Below, one piece after another: positions 1 through 9,037 of a stretch of DNA of 64,000 nt (position 1 is the first letter of the stretch; each line of letters opens with the position of its first letter). Origin of the DNA: Faecalicatena fissicatena (GTDB lineage: Bacteria > Bacillota > Clostridia > Lachnospirales > Lachnospiraceae). The notes under the pieces were generated by a model that saw only the letters and a list, made by a program, of their open reading frames with translations, was not told the DNA's origin and made no database searches. The position numbers and the translations under genes were made by a program. The stretch lies in NCBI GenBank assembly GCA_001028025.1, contig LDAQ01000108.1, forward strand, positions 1-64,000. Direction: 5' to 3'.

Positions 1-56
1 ATTTACTTTGAAAATTTACATTTTGAGAAAATTGTTGAAAAAATTTGAAAAAGTAC

Positions 57-85
57 TTGCATTTTTTTTTCTGTTAATATATAAT
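57..85 (+). promoter_or_regulatory. sigma-A type promoter of tRNA-Lys
   Basis: TTGCAT at 57-62 and a perfect TATAAT at 80-85 are separated by 17 nt. The mature tRNA begins 46 nt downstream, leaving room for a short 5' leader removed by RNase P. The surrounding sequence is very A/T rich. Confidence 0.75.
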
Positions 86-130
86 ACTACTTGCGTCACC
101 TGTTAAAGGCGACGAAAGTACAATAGATAA

Positions 131-203
131 GCGCGATTAGCTCAGTTGGTAGAGCACCTGACTCTTAATCAGGGTGTCCAGGGTTCGAACCCCTGATCGC
201 GCA
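131..203 (+). tRNA. tRNA-Lys (anticodon CTT)
   Basis: A complete 73-nt cloverleaf is visible. The acceptor arms GCGCGAT and ATCGCGC pair over 7 bp, the D arm is GCTC/GAGC, and the anticodon stem CCTGA/TCAGG encloses the loop CTCTTAA, which gives anticodon CTT for lysine. The T arm is CAGGG-TTCGAAC-CCCTG. The discriminator base is A and the CCA end is not encoded, so it must be added after transcription. The gene stands alone, with its own promoter upstream and a hairpin terminator about 95 nt downstream. Confidence 0.97.
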
Positions 204-297
204 GTTGGAAATCACTGTTTTTGAGAAGCTGGAGTCTCGGGGATGGTGGTTTTTTTCGTGTTTTGGGCTTGCAAATGTTCAGGGAGATCAAGAATAT

Positions 298-334
298 AGA
301 GATAGGCGGCAGATTTACCGCTTATCTCTTTTTT
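298..334 (+). terminator. Rho-independent terminator
   Basis: A 12-bp stem (298-309 with 318-329, one G-T pair) encloses an 8-nt loop and is followed by a T run ending at 334. It lies between the tRNA and the next gene, so it probably ends the tRNA transcript. Confidence 0.8.
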
Positions 335-420
335 AATCCGAATTTCATATGCCCTTAACGTTTCTCCCCTATTATAAGAAGAATAAAATTCTTAAAGGAC
401 AGGGAAAGGAACGAGGTTTT

Positions 421-1629
421 ATGGCAAAGCTAAAACGTGAATCGGATAAAAAGGCAGCAAATAAAAACGCAACAAACAAAAAGGAGAGCGGCTGGTTAAA
501 ACAGCATTGTGCAGAGTGTATTGCGATGCTGTTCATTATAGTGTTTATCACACTGGTGCTGGTATGGAACCAGGGCATTCAGGATAAGTACCAGCATTAC
601 AACAATACAAACATCACTTATGAAAAAGGAATTGTAACGGAAGTGAAAAATGATGAGCTGACGGTGGATGAAACGGACAGCGGGCGGTATCTGGGTCTGC
701 AGTATGCCAGCATTAAGATGCTCAGCGGGAAATATAAGGGCAGGATTGTAGAAACAGAGAATTACCTGACCGCGGCCAGCAATATTTATGCAGAGCCGGG
801 AACCCGGGTTATTGTTTCACAGGATGAACCGGAGGATACGGAGCCATATTTTGTGATCTATAATTATTACCGGTCCCCGGCAATCTACGGGATTTTGCTT
901 GTGTTTGGCTTTTTTATGCTGCTGATTGGGGGCAGAAAAGGGATGAGAGCAATTCTGGGGCTGGCATTTACACTGTTTGTGATTGTGATGTGGATGATTC
1001 CGGTTATTTATCTTGGATATTCTCCAGTCATGGCCTCTATTGTTACTGTGATTATCACCACGGCTGCCGCACTGGTTCTGCTGAACGGGGCCAGCAAAAA
1101 GACACTGGCTGCAATCTGCGGGACGGCGCTTGGTGTGATCCTGGTGGGGATTATTTTTGCCCTGTTTGCGGCGGTGCTTCATGTGTCCGGGTACAATACG
1201 GATGAGACAGAGTTTATGGTACTGATATCAAAGAATACGCACCTTCAGATTGCAGAGGTTCTGTTTGCCGGTGTGCTTATTGCTTCGCTTGGGGCTGTGA
1301 TGGATGTGGGGATGTCCATCGCTTCGGCAATTTTTGAAGTACAAAGCGCGAATCAGCAGCTCAGCAGACGGGAGCTGTTTCGGTCCGGTATTAATATAGG
1401 AAAGGACATGATCGGGACGATGAGCAATACGCTGATTCTGGCCTTTACAGGAAGCGGGCTCAGCACACTGCTTGTGCTGACGGGATATGGGATTAAGTAC
1501 CACCAGCTGGTCAGCTCCGATTTTCTGGCGATTGAGGTGGGGCAGGGGCTGTCGGGTACAATTGCGGTGATTCTGACGGTGCCGATTACCTCGGCAGTTG
1601 CGTCAGTACTCTATAAGCGGAAAAAGTAA
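421..1629 (+). CDS. YibE/F-like family membrane protein
   Basis: This is a predicted 402-residue integral membrane protein of the YibE/F family, whose function is poorly known. A lysine-rich N-terminus is followed by one membrane helix (about residues 33-49). An extracytoplasmic domain of about 110 residues comes next, then a C-terminal block of roughly seven hydrophobic helices rich in Gly and Ala. The family is recognised from this architecture and from the helix block after the motif YRSPAIYGILLVFGFF. I place the start at ATG 421 because GAGG precedes it at a normal distance. An upstream in-frame ATG at 349 has no comparable site and would add 24 residues. It appears to be a single-gene unit after the tRNA. 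Confidence 0.8.
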   Translation: MAKLKRESDKKAANKNATNKKESGWLKQHCAECIAMLFIIVFITLVLVWNQGIQDKYQHYNNTNITYEKGIVTEVKNDELTVDETDSGRYLGLQYASIKMLSGKYKGRIVETENYLTAASNIYAEPGTRVIVSQDEPEDTEPYFVIYNYYRSPAIYGILLVFGFFMLLIGGRKGMRAILGLAFTLFVIVMWMIPVIYLGYSPVMASIVTVIITTAAALVLLNGASKKTLAAICGTALGVILVGIIFALFAAVLHVSGYNTDETEFMVLISKNTHLQIAEVLFAGVLIASLGAVMDVGMSIASAIFEVQSANQQLSRRELFRSGINIGKDMIGTMSNTLILAFTGSGLSTLLVLTGYGIKYHQLVSSDFLAIEVGQGLSGTIAVILTVPITSAVASVLYKRKK

Positions 1630-1781
1630 ATGTTAAAAAATTATACAAATATTTTATTTTTATCTTAAAAAGATTAACAAGGGCTTAACTGCGTAATGAT
1701 GCTCTTCTGATTTCTATTCTTTATTGTTGATAAGGAATTCACATTAAAAAGAATAACTTATCAGAAGGAGAAAACAGAGAA

Positions 1782-4700
1782 ATGAAAGGGAAGATGATGA
1801 AAAGGCTGCTGGCCATGGCAATTGCATCGGCAAGCATTATGTCGGCTCCCGGGCTTCTTGTAGCAAATGCTGCGGGGAATACGGCAGGAAATGCAGCGGC
1901 AAATACCAGTGCGTCAGATACAGCAGCGGTTCAGGGAACGGCAGGGGAGACAGAAACCCAGCCGATGGAAGCAAATGGATTTATTACTTCGGAGGGGGAT
2001 GCCGCAGAAATCGTTGACAGCGGTGCGGAAGTCAGTTTTGGAGTGGTTTCCGATACTCATGTGCGGCAGGATAAGGCAACAGAAAAGAGCAGGCTTGCAA
2101 AAGCAGCCTCATTTTTCAGTGATGCGGGGCTGGACAGCATGGTTGTAGCGGGGGACCTGACGGATGGTGGTTCTGCCAGTGAATATGACGCATGGGGAAG
2201 TGTTATTAACGAAAACCTTAGTATACCGCTGATAGCAAGTATGGGGAACCATGAGAACAACAGCGCGGATTATTTTACAAAGACAACAGGAAATAAGCCA
2301 AATAACCATCAGATCGTAAACGGATATCATTTTATTACGCTTAGTCCGGGAAGCAGCGAGCTGGATCCGGAGACCGGGAAGGGAACGACCCAGGGCGGCG
2401 GAAATTATACATATGCTGTGAAGTGGCTGGAAGAGCAGCTTGCAGAGGCGGAAGCGGATACTCCGGACAAGCCGATTTTTGTGTTTTTCCACCATCCGAT
2501 TAAAAATACATTCTATGTTTCTACAGAATGGTACGGAAGCGGTCTGGATGAAGTGTTTAAATCACACCCGCATGCGGTTACATTTTCCGGACATATCCAC
2601 AGTCCGAACAATATGCCTACCAGTATCTGGCAGGACGGCGGCTATACTGCAGTGAATACGGTTACGCTTTCCTATATGGAAATGGAGACGGGGATGATCT
2701 ATGGATCTGTTCCCCCTAATGCAAGCCAGATTGCGCAGGGGCTTGTAGTTGAGGCCAGCGGAAGCCGGGTAACCATTAAGAACTATGATTTCCTTGCAGA
2801 CAAATGGATCCCGCAGACATGGACATTTGATGTGAATGAAACGCTTCCGTATACGGATGAGAGGGCAGAATCTGCCACGGCGCCGTATTTTGAGGACAGC
2901 GCGGCACTTACAGTGAGTGAGATTAAGGATGATTCGGCAAAGCTGACATTTGACCAGGCAAAAATACCGGAAAATAATGTGGGGGATCTGGTGCATTCCT
3001 ACAAATATGAATTCATCAATACCGATACCCAGGCGGTTGTGAAGACCTTTAAAACATGGTCCAATTATTATCTGCAGCCCATGCCGGAACAGATCACACA
3101 GGTGGCACCGGATCTGGAGGGAGGAACATCTTACGAAGTCCGAATCTATGCCATCGATGCATACCAGAAAATGAGCGAAGATTACTTGTCACAGACGTTT
3201 AAAACCACTGGCGAGTCTTCATCAGAACCTGGATTCGACGATATGGTTTCCGGTGTGCCGAAAGCGGATCTGCTGGATGTTGATTTCTCGGAAGGCTCCA
3301 TATCAGATCATTCGGAATCTGGAAACACGTTTTACGGCAGTGACGGAAGCAATATTTCCATGGATGAAGAGCTTGGAAAATATGTGGCAGAGTTCACTGG
3401 AAAAACGGAGGAGGCTTTTCTGACAGACTGGTCAGCGGAGCAGTATGATAAAACAAATGATGATTTTACAATTGAATCTACCTTTAAAGTAGATAAATTC
3501 TCCGGCGGTTATGTGGATTTGTTTGCAAACATGGAGTCTGCGGGTATCGGCTTTGAAATCCCGCCTTATGACGATGAGTCCGCAAGCCTGGAGGCATGGG
3601 TGCATATCGGTGGTTCCTATAAGCGTCCGATTGCTACAGGTGCTTTGAAATACGGAGAGTGGAACCACGGCGTCATTACTTATGACGGAAGCAAGGTGAC
3701 CCTGTATCTGAATGGACAGAAGATTGCATCCAAAGAAGCTTCCGGAAATGTGAAGACTCCTCCGTCAAGCTCACAGTATTATGTAATCGGCGGGGACAGC
3801 GGATCAAATGGAAGCGTGCAGTCTCCTATGGTTGGGGCAATCTCAACAGCACGGTTATACAGTAAAGCGCTGACTGCAAAACAGGTATCTATGCTTGCCA
3901 ACAGAGAGTTGACATCGATTGATAAGACAAAACCGGTGATTCAGTTCGCATCCACACCTGGGTCTGAAGGTACGCTGAATGTAGATTATACGGTTCCGGC
4001 GGCACAGGCGGCGGACAACAGTACAACTGCAGTACTGACCGCTGTTGTAAAAGACCCGGAGGGCGCAGAAATTCTCAGACTTGGCGGCGACAGCAGCAAG
4101 ACGGAGGAAAAGACATTCAAGCCGGAAAAAGCGGGAACCTATCAGCTGACATATACGGCAGTAGATCCTGCAGGAAATACGGAGACAAAGAGTTTTTCAA
4201 TTGAAGTGAAGGCGGGAGACCGCAGCAAGCTGGACGAGGCAATCTTCAGGGCGATATCTATCAGCAATGAAGAGCTTGCCAATTGTACGGAGGAAAGTAT
4301 AGCCAGGCTGATGGCAGCACTCCAGAAAGCGATGGAAGTTACAAGTACTACAGGGCAGGATGAAATTGATGCAGTGACAAAGGAACTGAATGATGCGATT
4401 GACGGTCTGGAGAAAAAGCAGGAAAAACCAGAGGTTGATAAAACACAGCTTGAAGAGCTTTATGAGACGGTAAAGGGAATTACCGGTGAAGGGTATACCA
4501 CAGAGAGTTATGAAGCACTGGATATTGCCCGCACGAAGGCCTGGGAGATCATAAACAGTGACACGGCAGACCAGGAAGCTGTGGAGGCAGCCTATGCAGA
4601 GCTTCAGACAGCAAAAGATGCTCTCCAGGCAGCAGAAATACAGAAGTATATGGAGTTGGTTCTGCAGGCAGCGGCAGAGGCAGACACCACAAATGCTTCG

Positions 4701-5798
4701 AAAGAGGCTTTGGAGGCATTTCATACGGCTGAGGAGGAACTGAGAAGCCTTCTGGAAGACAGCACTGTAAAGACAAATGTGAAGGCTGCAAAAGCAATTG
4801 GAACGTTAAGGGCGATGGGAGGACTAAATCCGGATACTGTAAATGCAGAAGGACTTAAGCTGGCTGTGCAGGCAGCGGAAGTATTAAATCAGTCTGCGTA
4901 CACAGAAAGCTCATGGGCCGGCTTTGAGACGGCACGCCTGGAAGCGGAAGCGCTGCTGAATGAACTCGAAGCGGCACAGGAAGAAAACATGGAGCCGGGA
5001 ATCAGTGAGCAGGCAGATAACCCTGAGACGGAAGCTGAAAAAGTAGATGCTGCGATCCATAAACTGGAGACATCTGCCATGGAGCTGACTGAGAAATCCG
5101 CAGAGCTGCTGACAAAGCTGAATGAGTCGATTGCGAAAGCGGATGCGGTACTGGCGAAAGAAGAAAGTTATACACCGGACAGCCTGAAAGGCCTTCAGGA
5201 AGCGAGAGATGCTGCGAAAGCGCTGGCAGATGCGGGTGCGGACGATGAGGAGAATATCAGCCAGGTTCTGAGTACGCTCGATACTTTATTAAGTCAGGTG
5301 AAGGAACGTGCCGATAAGACAAAACTTGTTATGGCACTGTCAAAGGCCTCCTTGGTCAAAGAAGCGGAATATACGAAGGACAGCCTGAAAGCATTTAAAG
5401 AAGCTGTTGAAAATGCGAATGCATTAAATGAAGACCCGAATGTATCAGACCAGGCAGCCGTGGATCAGGCAGTAAATGCGCTGGAAGCAGCTATGGGAAA
5501 ACTGGTTAAGATTGATGATAACTCTGGAAATAATGGCGGAAATGATGATAACCAGAACGGAGGAGATCATAATCAGAACGGTGGAGACAACAGCCAGAAT
5601 GGCGGTAATAGCAATCAGAATAACGGAAGTCAGGGGGGCAGTAAGAATCCCACACAGCAGTCGTCTGGAACAAATACTTCCGTTACGAAGACTGTAAAAA
5701 CAGGAGATAATACCTCTTTTATACTGCTGGCGGTTTTGGCTATGTCAGGTCTGGCAGGAATTGCAGGCGCGGTTGTTTTGAGAAAGAAACTCAGATAA
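1782..5798 (+). CDS. cell-wall-anchored calcineurin-like phosphoesterase with LamG and FIVAR-like repeats
   Basis: This 1338-residue surface protein starts with a signal peptide (about residues 1-31, ending ANA-AG). The metallophosphatase domain carries the family metal motifs in order: DTH at 91-93, GD in VVAGDLTDGG, GNHE near 157, HH in FFHHPI, and GHIH near 270. A fibronectin-like stretch follows, then a concanavalin/LamG-like domain (about 545-710), an Ig-like segment, and several helical FIVAR-like repeats (about 810-1240). A low-complexity Asn/Gly linker with NQNGG repeats comes next. The C-terminus has VKTGD, a membrane helix and KKLR, which looks like a sortase signal with a non-canonical motif. 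The natural substrate is unknown; surface phosphodiesterase or glycan-linked phosphatase activity is inferred. Its RBS is AGAAGGAG. Confidence 0.85.
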   Translation: MKGKMMKRLLAMAIASASIMSAPGLLVANAAGNTAGNAAANTSASDTAAVQGTAGETETQPMEANGFITSEGDAAEIVDSGAEVSFGVVSDTHVRQDKATEKSRLAKAASFFSDAGLDSMVVAGDLTDGGSASEYDAWGSVINENLSIPLIASMGNHENNSADYFTKTTGNKPNNHQIVNGYHFITLSPGSSELDPETGKGTTQGGGNYTYAVKWLEEQLAEAEADTPDKPIFVFFHHPIKNTFYVSTEWYGSGLDEVFKSHPHAVTFSGHIHSPNNMPTSIWQDGGYTAVNTVTLSYMEMETGMIYGSVPPNASQIAQGLVVEASGSRVTIKNYDFLADKWIPQTWTFDVNETLPYTDERAESATAPYFEDSAALTVSEIKDDSAKLTFDQAKIPENNVGDLVHSYKYEFINTDTQAVVKTFKTWSNYYLQPMPEQITQVAPDLEGGTSYEVRIYAIDAYQKMSEDYLSQTFKTTGESSSEPGFDDMVSGVPKADLLDVDFSEGSISDHSESGNTFYGSDGSNISMDEELGKYVAEFTGKTEEAFLTDWSAEQYDKTNDDFTIESTFKVDKFSGGYVDLFANMESAGIGFEIPPYDDESASLEAWVHIGGSYKRPIATGALKYGEWNHGVITYDGSKVTLYLNGQKIASKEASGNVKTPPSSSQYYVIGGDSGSNGSVQSPMVGAISTARLYSKALTAKQVSMLANRELTSIDKTKPVIQFASTPGSEGTLNVDYTVPAAQAADNSTTAVLTAVVKDPEGAEILRLGGDSSKTEEKTFKPEKAGTYQLTYTAVDPAGNTETKSFSIEVKAGDRSKLDEAIFRAISISNEELANCTEESIARLMAALQKAMEVTSTTGQDEIDAVTKELNDAIDGLEKKQEKPEVDKTQLEELYETVKGITGEGYTTESYEALDIARTKAWEIINSDTADQEAVEAAYAELQTAKDALQAAEIQKYMELVLQAAAEADTTNASKEALEAFHTAEEELRSLLEDSTVKTNVKAAKAIGTLRAMGGLNPDTVNAEGLKLAVQAAEVLNQSAYTESSWAGFETARLEAEALLNELEAAQEENMEPGISEQADNPETEAEKVDAAIHKLETSAMELTEKSAELLTKLNESIAKADAVLAKEESYTPDSLKGLQEARDAAKALADAGADDEENISQVLSTLDTLLSQVKERADKTKLVMALSKASLVKEAEYTKDSLKAFKEAVENANALNEDPNVSDQAAVDQAVNALEAAMGKLVKIDDNSGNNGGNDDNQNGGDHNQNGGDNSQNGGNSNQNNGSQGGSKNPTQQSSGTNTSVTKTVKTGDNTSFILLAVLAMSGLAGIAGAVVLRKKLR

Positions 5799-5839
5799 GA
5801 AAGATTCATTAGTAACAGGATACAAACATGATATAGAAA

Positions 5840-5873
5840 GTACCCGGGAAGGAAGGTTCCCGGGTGCTTTTTT
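5840..5873 (+). terminator. Rho-independent terminator
   Basis: ACCCGGGAA (5842-5850) pairs with TTCCCGGGT (5857-5865), extended by two pairs to GT/GC, and is followed by six T residues. It ends the surface phosphoesterase transcript. Confidence 0.85.
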
Positions 5874-5922
5874 GAGATGCAGATATTTTATCGAAAGCGT
5901 GATAACCACTGGAAATGAGCTG

Positions 5923-6399
5923 TTAGAAGTTAAATTCATTCTCCCAGGCGAAACTGGCGGACTCCTCCAGACTTTGGGGCCAGTGGCTGCACCAGGCCGG
6001 AACTCCTGGAGTTTCCACTCTGTCCAGACTTGGGGTGTAGGGTTTGATGTCGAGCAGGGGTGTGTTGTCATTGGCATCGATGTACGCAATCTGAACGATA
6101 CCGTTCTGGTAATCAATCCCAATGATCTCTGCGGTGGACAGGGCAATCGGGTTGGGGCGTACAGGTGATCTTGTAGCAAAAATGCCCATGAATTCCGGTG
6201 ATTTTTTGTAGGGCTGTTCTGTCTTCAGCTCCGAGCGGAATTCCTCTGTGTCAAAATCGCTGAACCACCATAGAATGTTGATGTGGCTGAATCCATCCAG
6301 CGCCTGCAGTGCCGGGATGAATTCGGGAGCAAGTTTCAGGAAGGTTTTGCTTTCGCTGCTTTTGATGGTTCCAATTGGGGTTACTTCATAAGCTGACAT
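5923..6399 (-). CDS. trmO: tRNA (N6-threonylcarbamoyladenosine(37)-N6)-methyltransferase TrmO / TsaA family
   Basis: The 158-residue product belongs to the TsaA/TrmO family, which methylates t6A37 in some tRNAs using S-adenosylmethionine. Family features are the N-terminal YEVTPIGTIKS, the signature ATRSPVRPNPIALS in the middle, and DNTPLLDIKPYTPSLD near the end. The start is ATG at 6399 because GGAGGAAA lies just upstream; an ATG five codons earlier sits inside that site and is rejected. The gene stands alone. The 235-bp GC-rich stretch upstream (6400-6636) shows a 10-bp direct repeat, TGTACGGCAG, near 6477 and 6557, but no gene. Confidence 0.85.
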   Translation of the reverse strand: MSAYEVTPIGTIKSSESKTFLKLAPEFIPALQALDGFSHINILWWFSDFDTEEFRSELKTEQPYKKSPEFMGIFATRSPVRPNPIALSTAEIIGIDYQNGIVQIAYIDANDNTPLLDIKPYTPSLDRVETPGVPAWCSHWPQSLEESASFAWENEFNF

Positions 6400-6636
6400 A
6401 ATTATTTCCTCCATTTGTCATTGATTTCCACTGACTTGCCTGCCTGCATAGTTGGCGTCGTTATATGTGGCAGTGTTGTACGGCAGCGGTCGAAACGGAG
6501 TGCAGACCTGCCAGTGGGAGCCAATATCCCGCGGTGCGATGTACCGTGATTTTCATGTACGGCAGTCTGCTGAGGGGGATTTGGTTCGTAAGCACAAGGT
6601 AACCCCTGACACCGTGTGAGAGTCAAGAAAAATCAT

Positions 6637-6675
6637 AAAAAAATGTCCTGCAAATTTAATTACAGGACGTTTTTT
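6637..6675 (-). terminator. Rho-independent terminator (both orientations)
   Basis: TGTCCTG pairs with CAGGACG around a 12-nt A/T loop. The stem is flanked by A6 on the left and T6 on the right, so it can work on either strand. It lies just beyond the 3' end of the leftward MerR gene. Confidence 0.75.
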
Positions 6676-6684
6676 CCTGATTTT

Positions 6685-7515
6685 TCAGGGGAGTTTTTTT
6701 AAAGGAATCTGGATTTCTGTTAAATACTTTTGCGGGCATTCTTCATTCCATGGACCCCGGTGTACGATCTGACGATTTGGCCCGGACATCTTATACCGGG
6801 TGCTTTTCTGCAGCCATTCTGCAAAAGCAAGGTAGGCCCCTGCGATATTAGAGAATTCGCCATATACCATAGTGCAGGCCATAGCGGAAACCGGCTCGGT
6901 ATGGCGGAAAGAGAAGCTGCCCATATCCTGCCCCGTTGTCAAGCTTTCTTTTTTTAAAACAGCACAAAGTTCTACATCTACATTTTCCTCTCTGTAATCG
7001 TCATCATGGTAGATCGAAAATGTTTCACCGGACAGATCAATCCGATTATGCTCAGCAAAACCCGATAGTTCATTCCACAGTCCGCCTTCAGCATAATAAT
7101 CAGGAATCACCCGCCTCAAAGACAGGACATGACAGCCGGGAAGGGGTTTTATAGAAATATGATAATGCAGATCACCTTTTCCATGAAGAAGCTGATCTTT
7201 GGCAGTCTCAATCCTCTTCAGTTTTGCCTGCTCCTCTTTGATATTTTTTACTACTTCCAGATACTTTTGATCCAGCTGTTCTATAATAAAAGCATCATTT
7301 TTGCTCTTAATAGCAGCTGCAATCTCCGCAACCTGAAATCCGCTGTCCCTCAAATATACAATTCTATTCAGAACAGGAATCTGCGCCGCAGAATACATTC
7401 GATAACCTGTCCATGGATCAATCTCCGCCGGAGCCAAAAGCCCCATTTTATCATAATACCTGAGCATCCTTACGGAAACCTGTGTCAACCGTGAAAACTC
7501 ACCAATCCGAAACAC
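6685..7515 (-). CDS. MerR-family regulator with GyrI-like effector-binding domain (BmrR type)
   Basis: The 276-residue protein has an N-terminal MerR winged helix (FRIGEFSRLTQVSVRMLRYY, about 1-70) and a helical linker (about 75-112). The C-terminal domain of about 160 residues resembles the GyrI/BmrR drug-sensing fold (YHISIKPLPGCHVLSLRR, then FAEWLQ and GPWNEECP). Such proteins usually activate promoters with stretched spacers when they bind hydrophobic cations. No transporter lies next to it, so its target is unknown. A terminator follows it at 6637-6675. Confidence 0.85.
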   Translation of the reverse strand: MFRIGEFSRLTQVSVRMLRYYDKMGLLAPAEIDPWTGYRMYSAAQIPVLNRIVYLRDSGFQVAEIAAAIKSKNDAFIIEQLDQKYLEVVKNIKEEQAKLKRIETAKDQLLHGKGDLHYHISIKPLPGCHVLSLRRVIPDYYAEGGLWNELSGFAEHNRIDLSGETFSIYHDDDYREENVDVELCAVLKKESLTTGQDMGSFSFRHTEPVSAMACTMVYGEFSNIAGAYLAFAEWLQKSTRYKMSGPNRQIVHRGPWNEECPQKYLTEIQIPLKKLP

Positions 7516-7739
7516 ATAACCACCCCGTTCGTAATCTTAGTTATACCATTGATTATATAGAGGGCTGCGCAGCACTTCAATAGCAAAACGACAAAGCAAC
7601 TTATAAAAGTCTCAATCTTTGTGTGCTTCCGTAAAGCCGGCCTAATCCGCTGCCTTCGTCATGAAATTAAAATAGGGAAGCACCTCATCCTACCGGTATC
7701 CCGCGCCTCATTTTGGACAGGCGTCCCCCATCCCCCAAT

Positions 7740-8042
7740 CTACTTACTATAGTCCCCAGATCTACGTTTCATTGCTTTTATTAAATCTGTCAAAGCCTGG
7801 ATCTCATCTGCTGTCAAACCTGACAGATCGAGATCCTGCTTTTTCTCTAGTCCCAGCAGATAATCGGTAGTAACTTTAAAGATTTGTGATATAGAAATTA
7901 GAATATCATAGGAGGGCATACGCAGTCCGGTCTCATAGGCACTGATTACGGATTTAGTAACTCCAAGCCGTTGTGCCAGCTTAGCCTGAGTTAAATTATT
8001 TAGCAAACGTAAAGTCTTGAGCGTGTTTCCAAAATATACCAT
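7740..8042 (-). CDS. XRE-family helix-turn-helix regulator
   Basis: This 100-residue protein has one XRE/Cro-type helix-turn-helix at about residues 3-60 (LKTLRLLNNLTQAKLAQRLG, then SVISAYETGLRMPSYD, then TTDYLLG). The short charged tail may help dimerisation. I place the start at 8042 because TTGGGAGGTG precedes it; longer upstream reading has no ribosome site. The gene is divergent from the unknown 250-aa gene. A perfect 10-bp palindrome lies in the shared region and may be its operator. Confidence 0.85.
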   Translation of the reverse strand: MVYFGNTLKTLRLLNNLTQAKLAQRLGVTKSVISAYETGLRMPSYDILISISQIFKVTTDYLLGLEKKQDLDLSGLTADEIQALTDLIKAMKRRSGDYSK

Positions 8043-8065
8043 TTTTACACCTCCCAATTGTAGTT

Positions 8066-8075
8066 TACTATAGTA
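8066..8075. promoter_or_regulatory. candidate operator palindrome in the XRE divergent region
   Basis: TACTATAGTA is a perfect 10-bp palindrome just upstream of the XRE start codon. A near copy, TTACTATAGT, occurs at the 3' end of the same gene around 7744. A self-regulatory site is inferred from position only. Confidence 0.35.
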
Positions 8076-8110
8076 TATGTATTTGATAGGTGGATTAAGT
8101 ATTGATATAG

Positions 8111-8140
8111 TTGACAAAGAACGGAAGATTAAGTTATAAT
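8111..8140 (+). promoter_or_regulatory. strong promoter of the unknown 250-aa gene
   Basis: Perfect TTGACA at 8111-8116 and perfect TATAAT at 8135-8140, spaced 18 bp. The coding start is about 90 nt downstream, giving a 5' leader of some 85 nt. Confidence 0.7.
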
Positions 8141-8235
8141 TTTAAGTTGAAATAAGTAAGGAATCCATATAGGTTTTTTTCGCAGTATAAAATGTTTCAA
8201 GAACATATCAAAAGACGAAAGGCAGAGTAAATATA

Positions 8236-8988
8236 ATGGTTTTTGCAGTGAATATCTGGCCCGTTTTAGATTCTGAAGAAAAAAGAATACAGATTTACCA
8301 TATGCTCGTGGACTGTGGAACAGTCAGTCAAAAAGTAGAGACCAAAATGACCAGATTAGGGCTGCGAAATTATCTGCTGCAGATTTATGGCGAGCAAAAA
8401 TGGACGGGAAATCTGAGAAATCATTTTAAACATCTTGATAAATATGTGGATATGAGATATAAAGAAGATAGCAGTCTTCTTACATATATATGTGAATGCA
8501 GCTCCCGGGAAAAGTTACTGTCGGTAATGGACCAAATCAGGCTGAGCTGTGATTTGAATGAGGAGGCTTTTTATGTATCTGATAACCCTCAGCAGACAGA
8601 TACCATGCTTGACCTGCTCGAAAATGAAAATAATATCATGCTGATGAATTATTATGAGCCTGATTTGTACAGAATGTTTACTAAAAACCTGGATAAAATG
8701 AAAAAGCTAGGAGAAGTATGCGGGATATCCCCTCGTGATTATTTAATCGTATCAGATGCAGTACTTGCCCTGTTTAACCTGGAACCGTTCGCGCGGATCA
8801 GCTGGATTCCGATCGGGAAAGAGAGCGAAAGGCTGAATCGGCTGAATAGGAGGGAATATGAAGGCATATTAGCAGAATGGCAGGGGGAGATAAACAAACC
8901 TGAGAATCAGGTCAGCTATCTCGGATTTCGATTCATCTCCCTGGATATGCTGAGAAAAATGAACAAAGGAAAAATAGGACACTTTTAA
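8236..8988 (+). CDS. hypothetical protein, 250 aa
   Basis: I do not recognise this protein. It is soluble, with no signal peptide or membrane segment, and has a charged, largely helical composition with aromatic clusters such as NIWPVLD, IYGEQKWTG and ISWIPIGK. The middle (about residues 125-165) is Asn/Glu/Met rich. It is transcribed from a near-consensus promoter and faces an XRE regulator across a shared region. That arrangement is common for regulated accessory genes but does not reveal a function. A 20-bp palindromic repeat follows at once and separates it from the GH43 gene. Confidence 0.6.
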   Translation: MVFAVNIWPVLDSEEKRIQIYHMLVDCGTVSQKVETKMTRLGLRNYLLQIYGEQKWTGNLRNHFKHLDKYVDMRYKEDSSLLTYICECSSREKLLSVMDQIRLSCDLNEEAFYVSDNPQQTDTMLDLLENENNIMLMNYYEPDLYRMFTKNLDKMKKLGEVCGISPRDYLIVSDAVLALFNLEPFARISWIPIGKESERLNRLNRREYEGILAEWQGEINKPENQVSYLGFRFISLDMLRKMNKGKIGHF

Positions 8989-9002
8989 GTTTCTTTTTTC
9001 CT

Positions 9003-9022
9003 TCAAAGGGGTCAGACCCCTT
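9003..9022. repeat. short palindromic repeat (copy 1)
   Basis: TCAAAGGGGTCAGACCCCTT contains an inverted repeat AAGGGGTC-A-GACCCCTT. The same sequence recurs twice, head to head, in the long hairpin downstream of the GH43 gene (10404-10469). Confidence 0.7.
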
Positions 9023-9037
9023 AGAGGAGCCGCTGCC

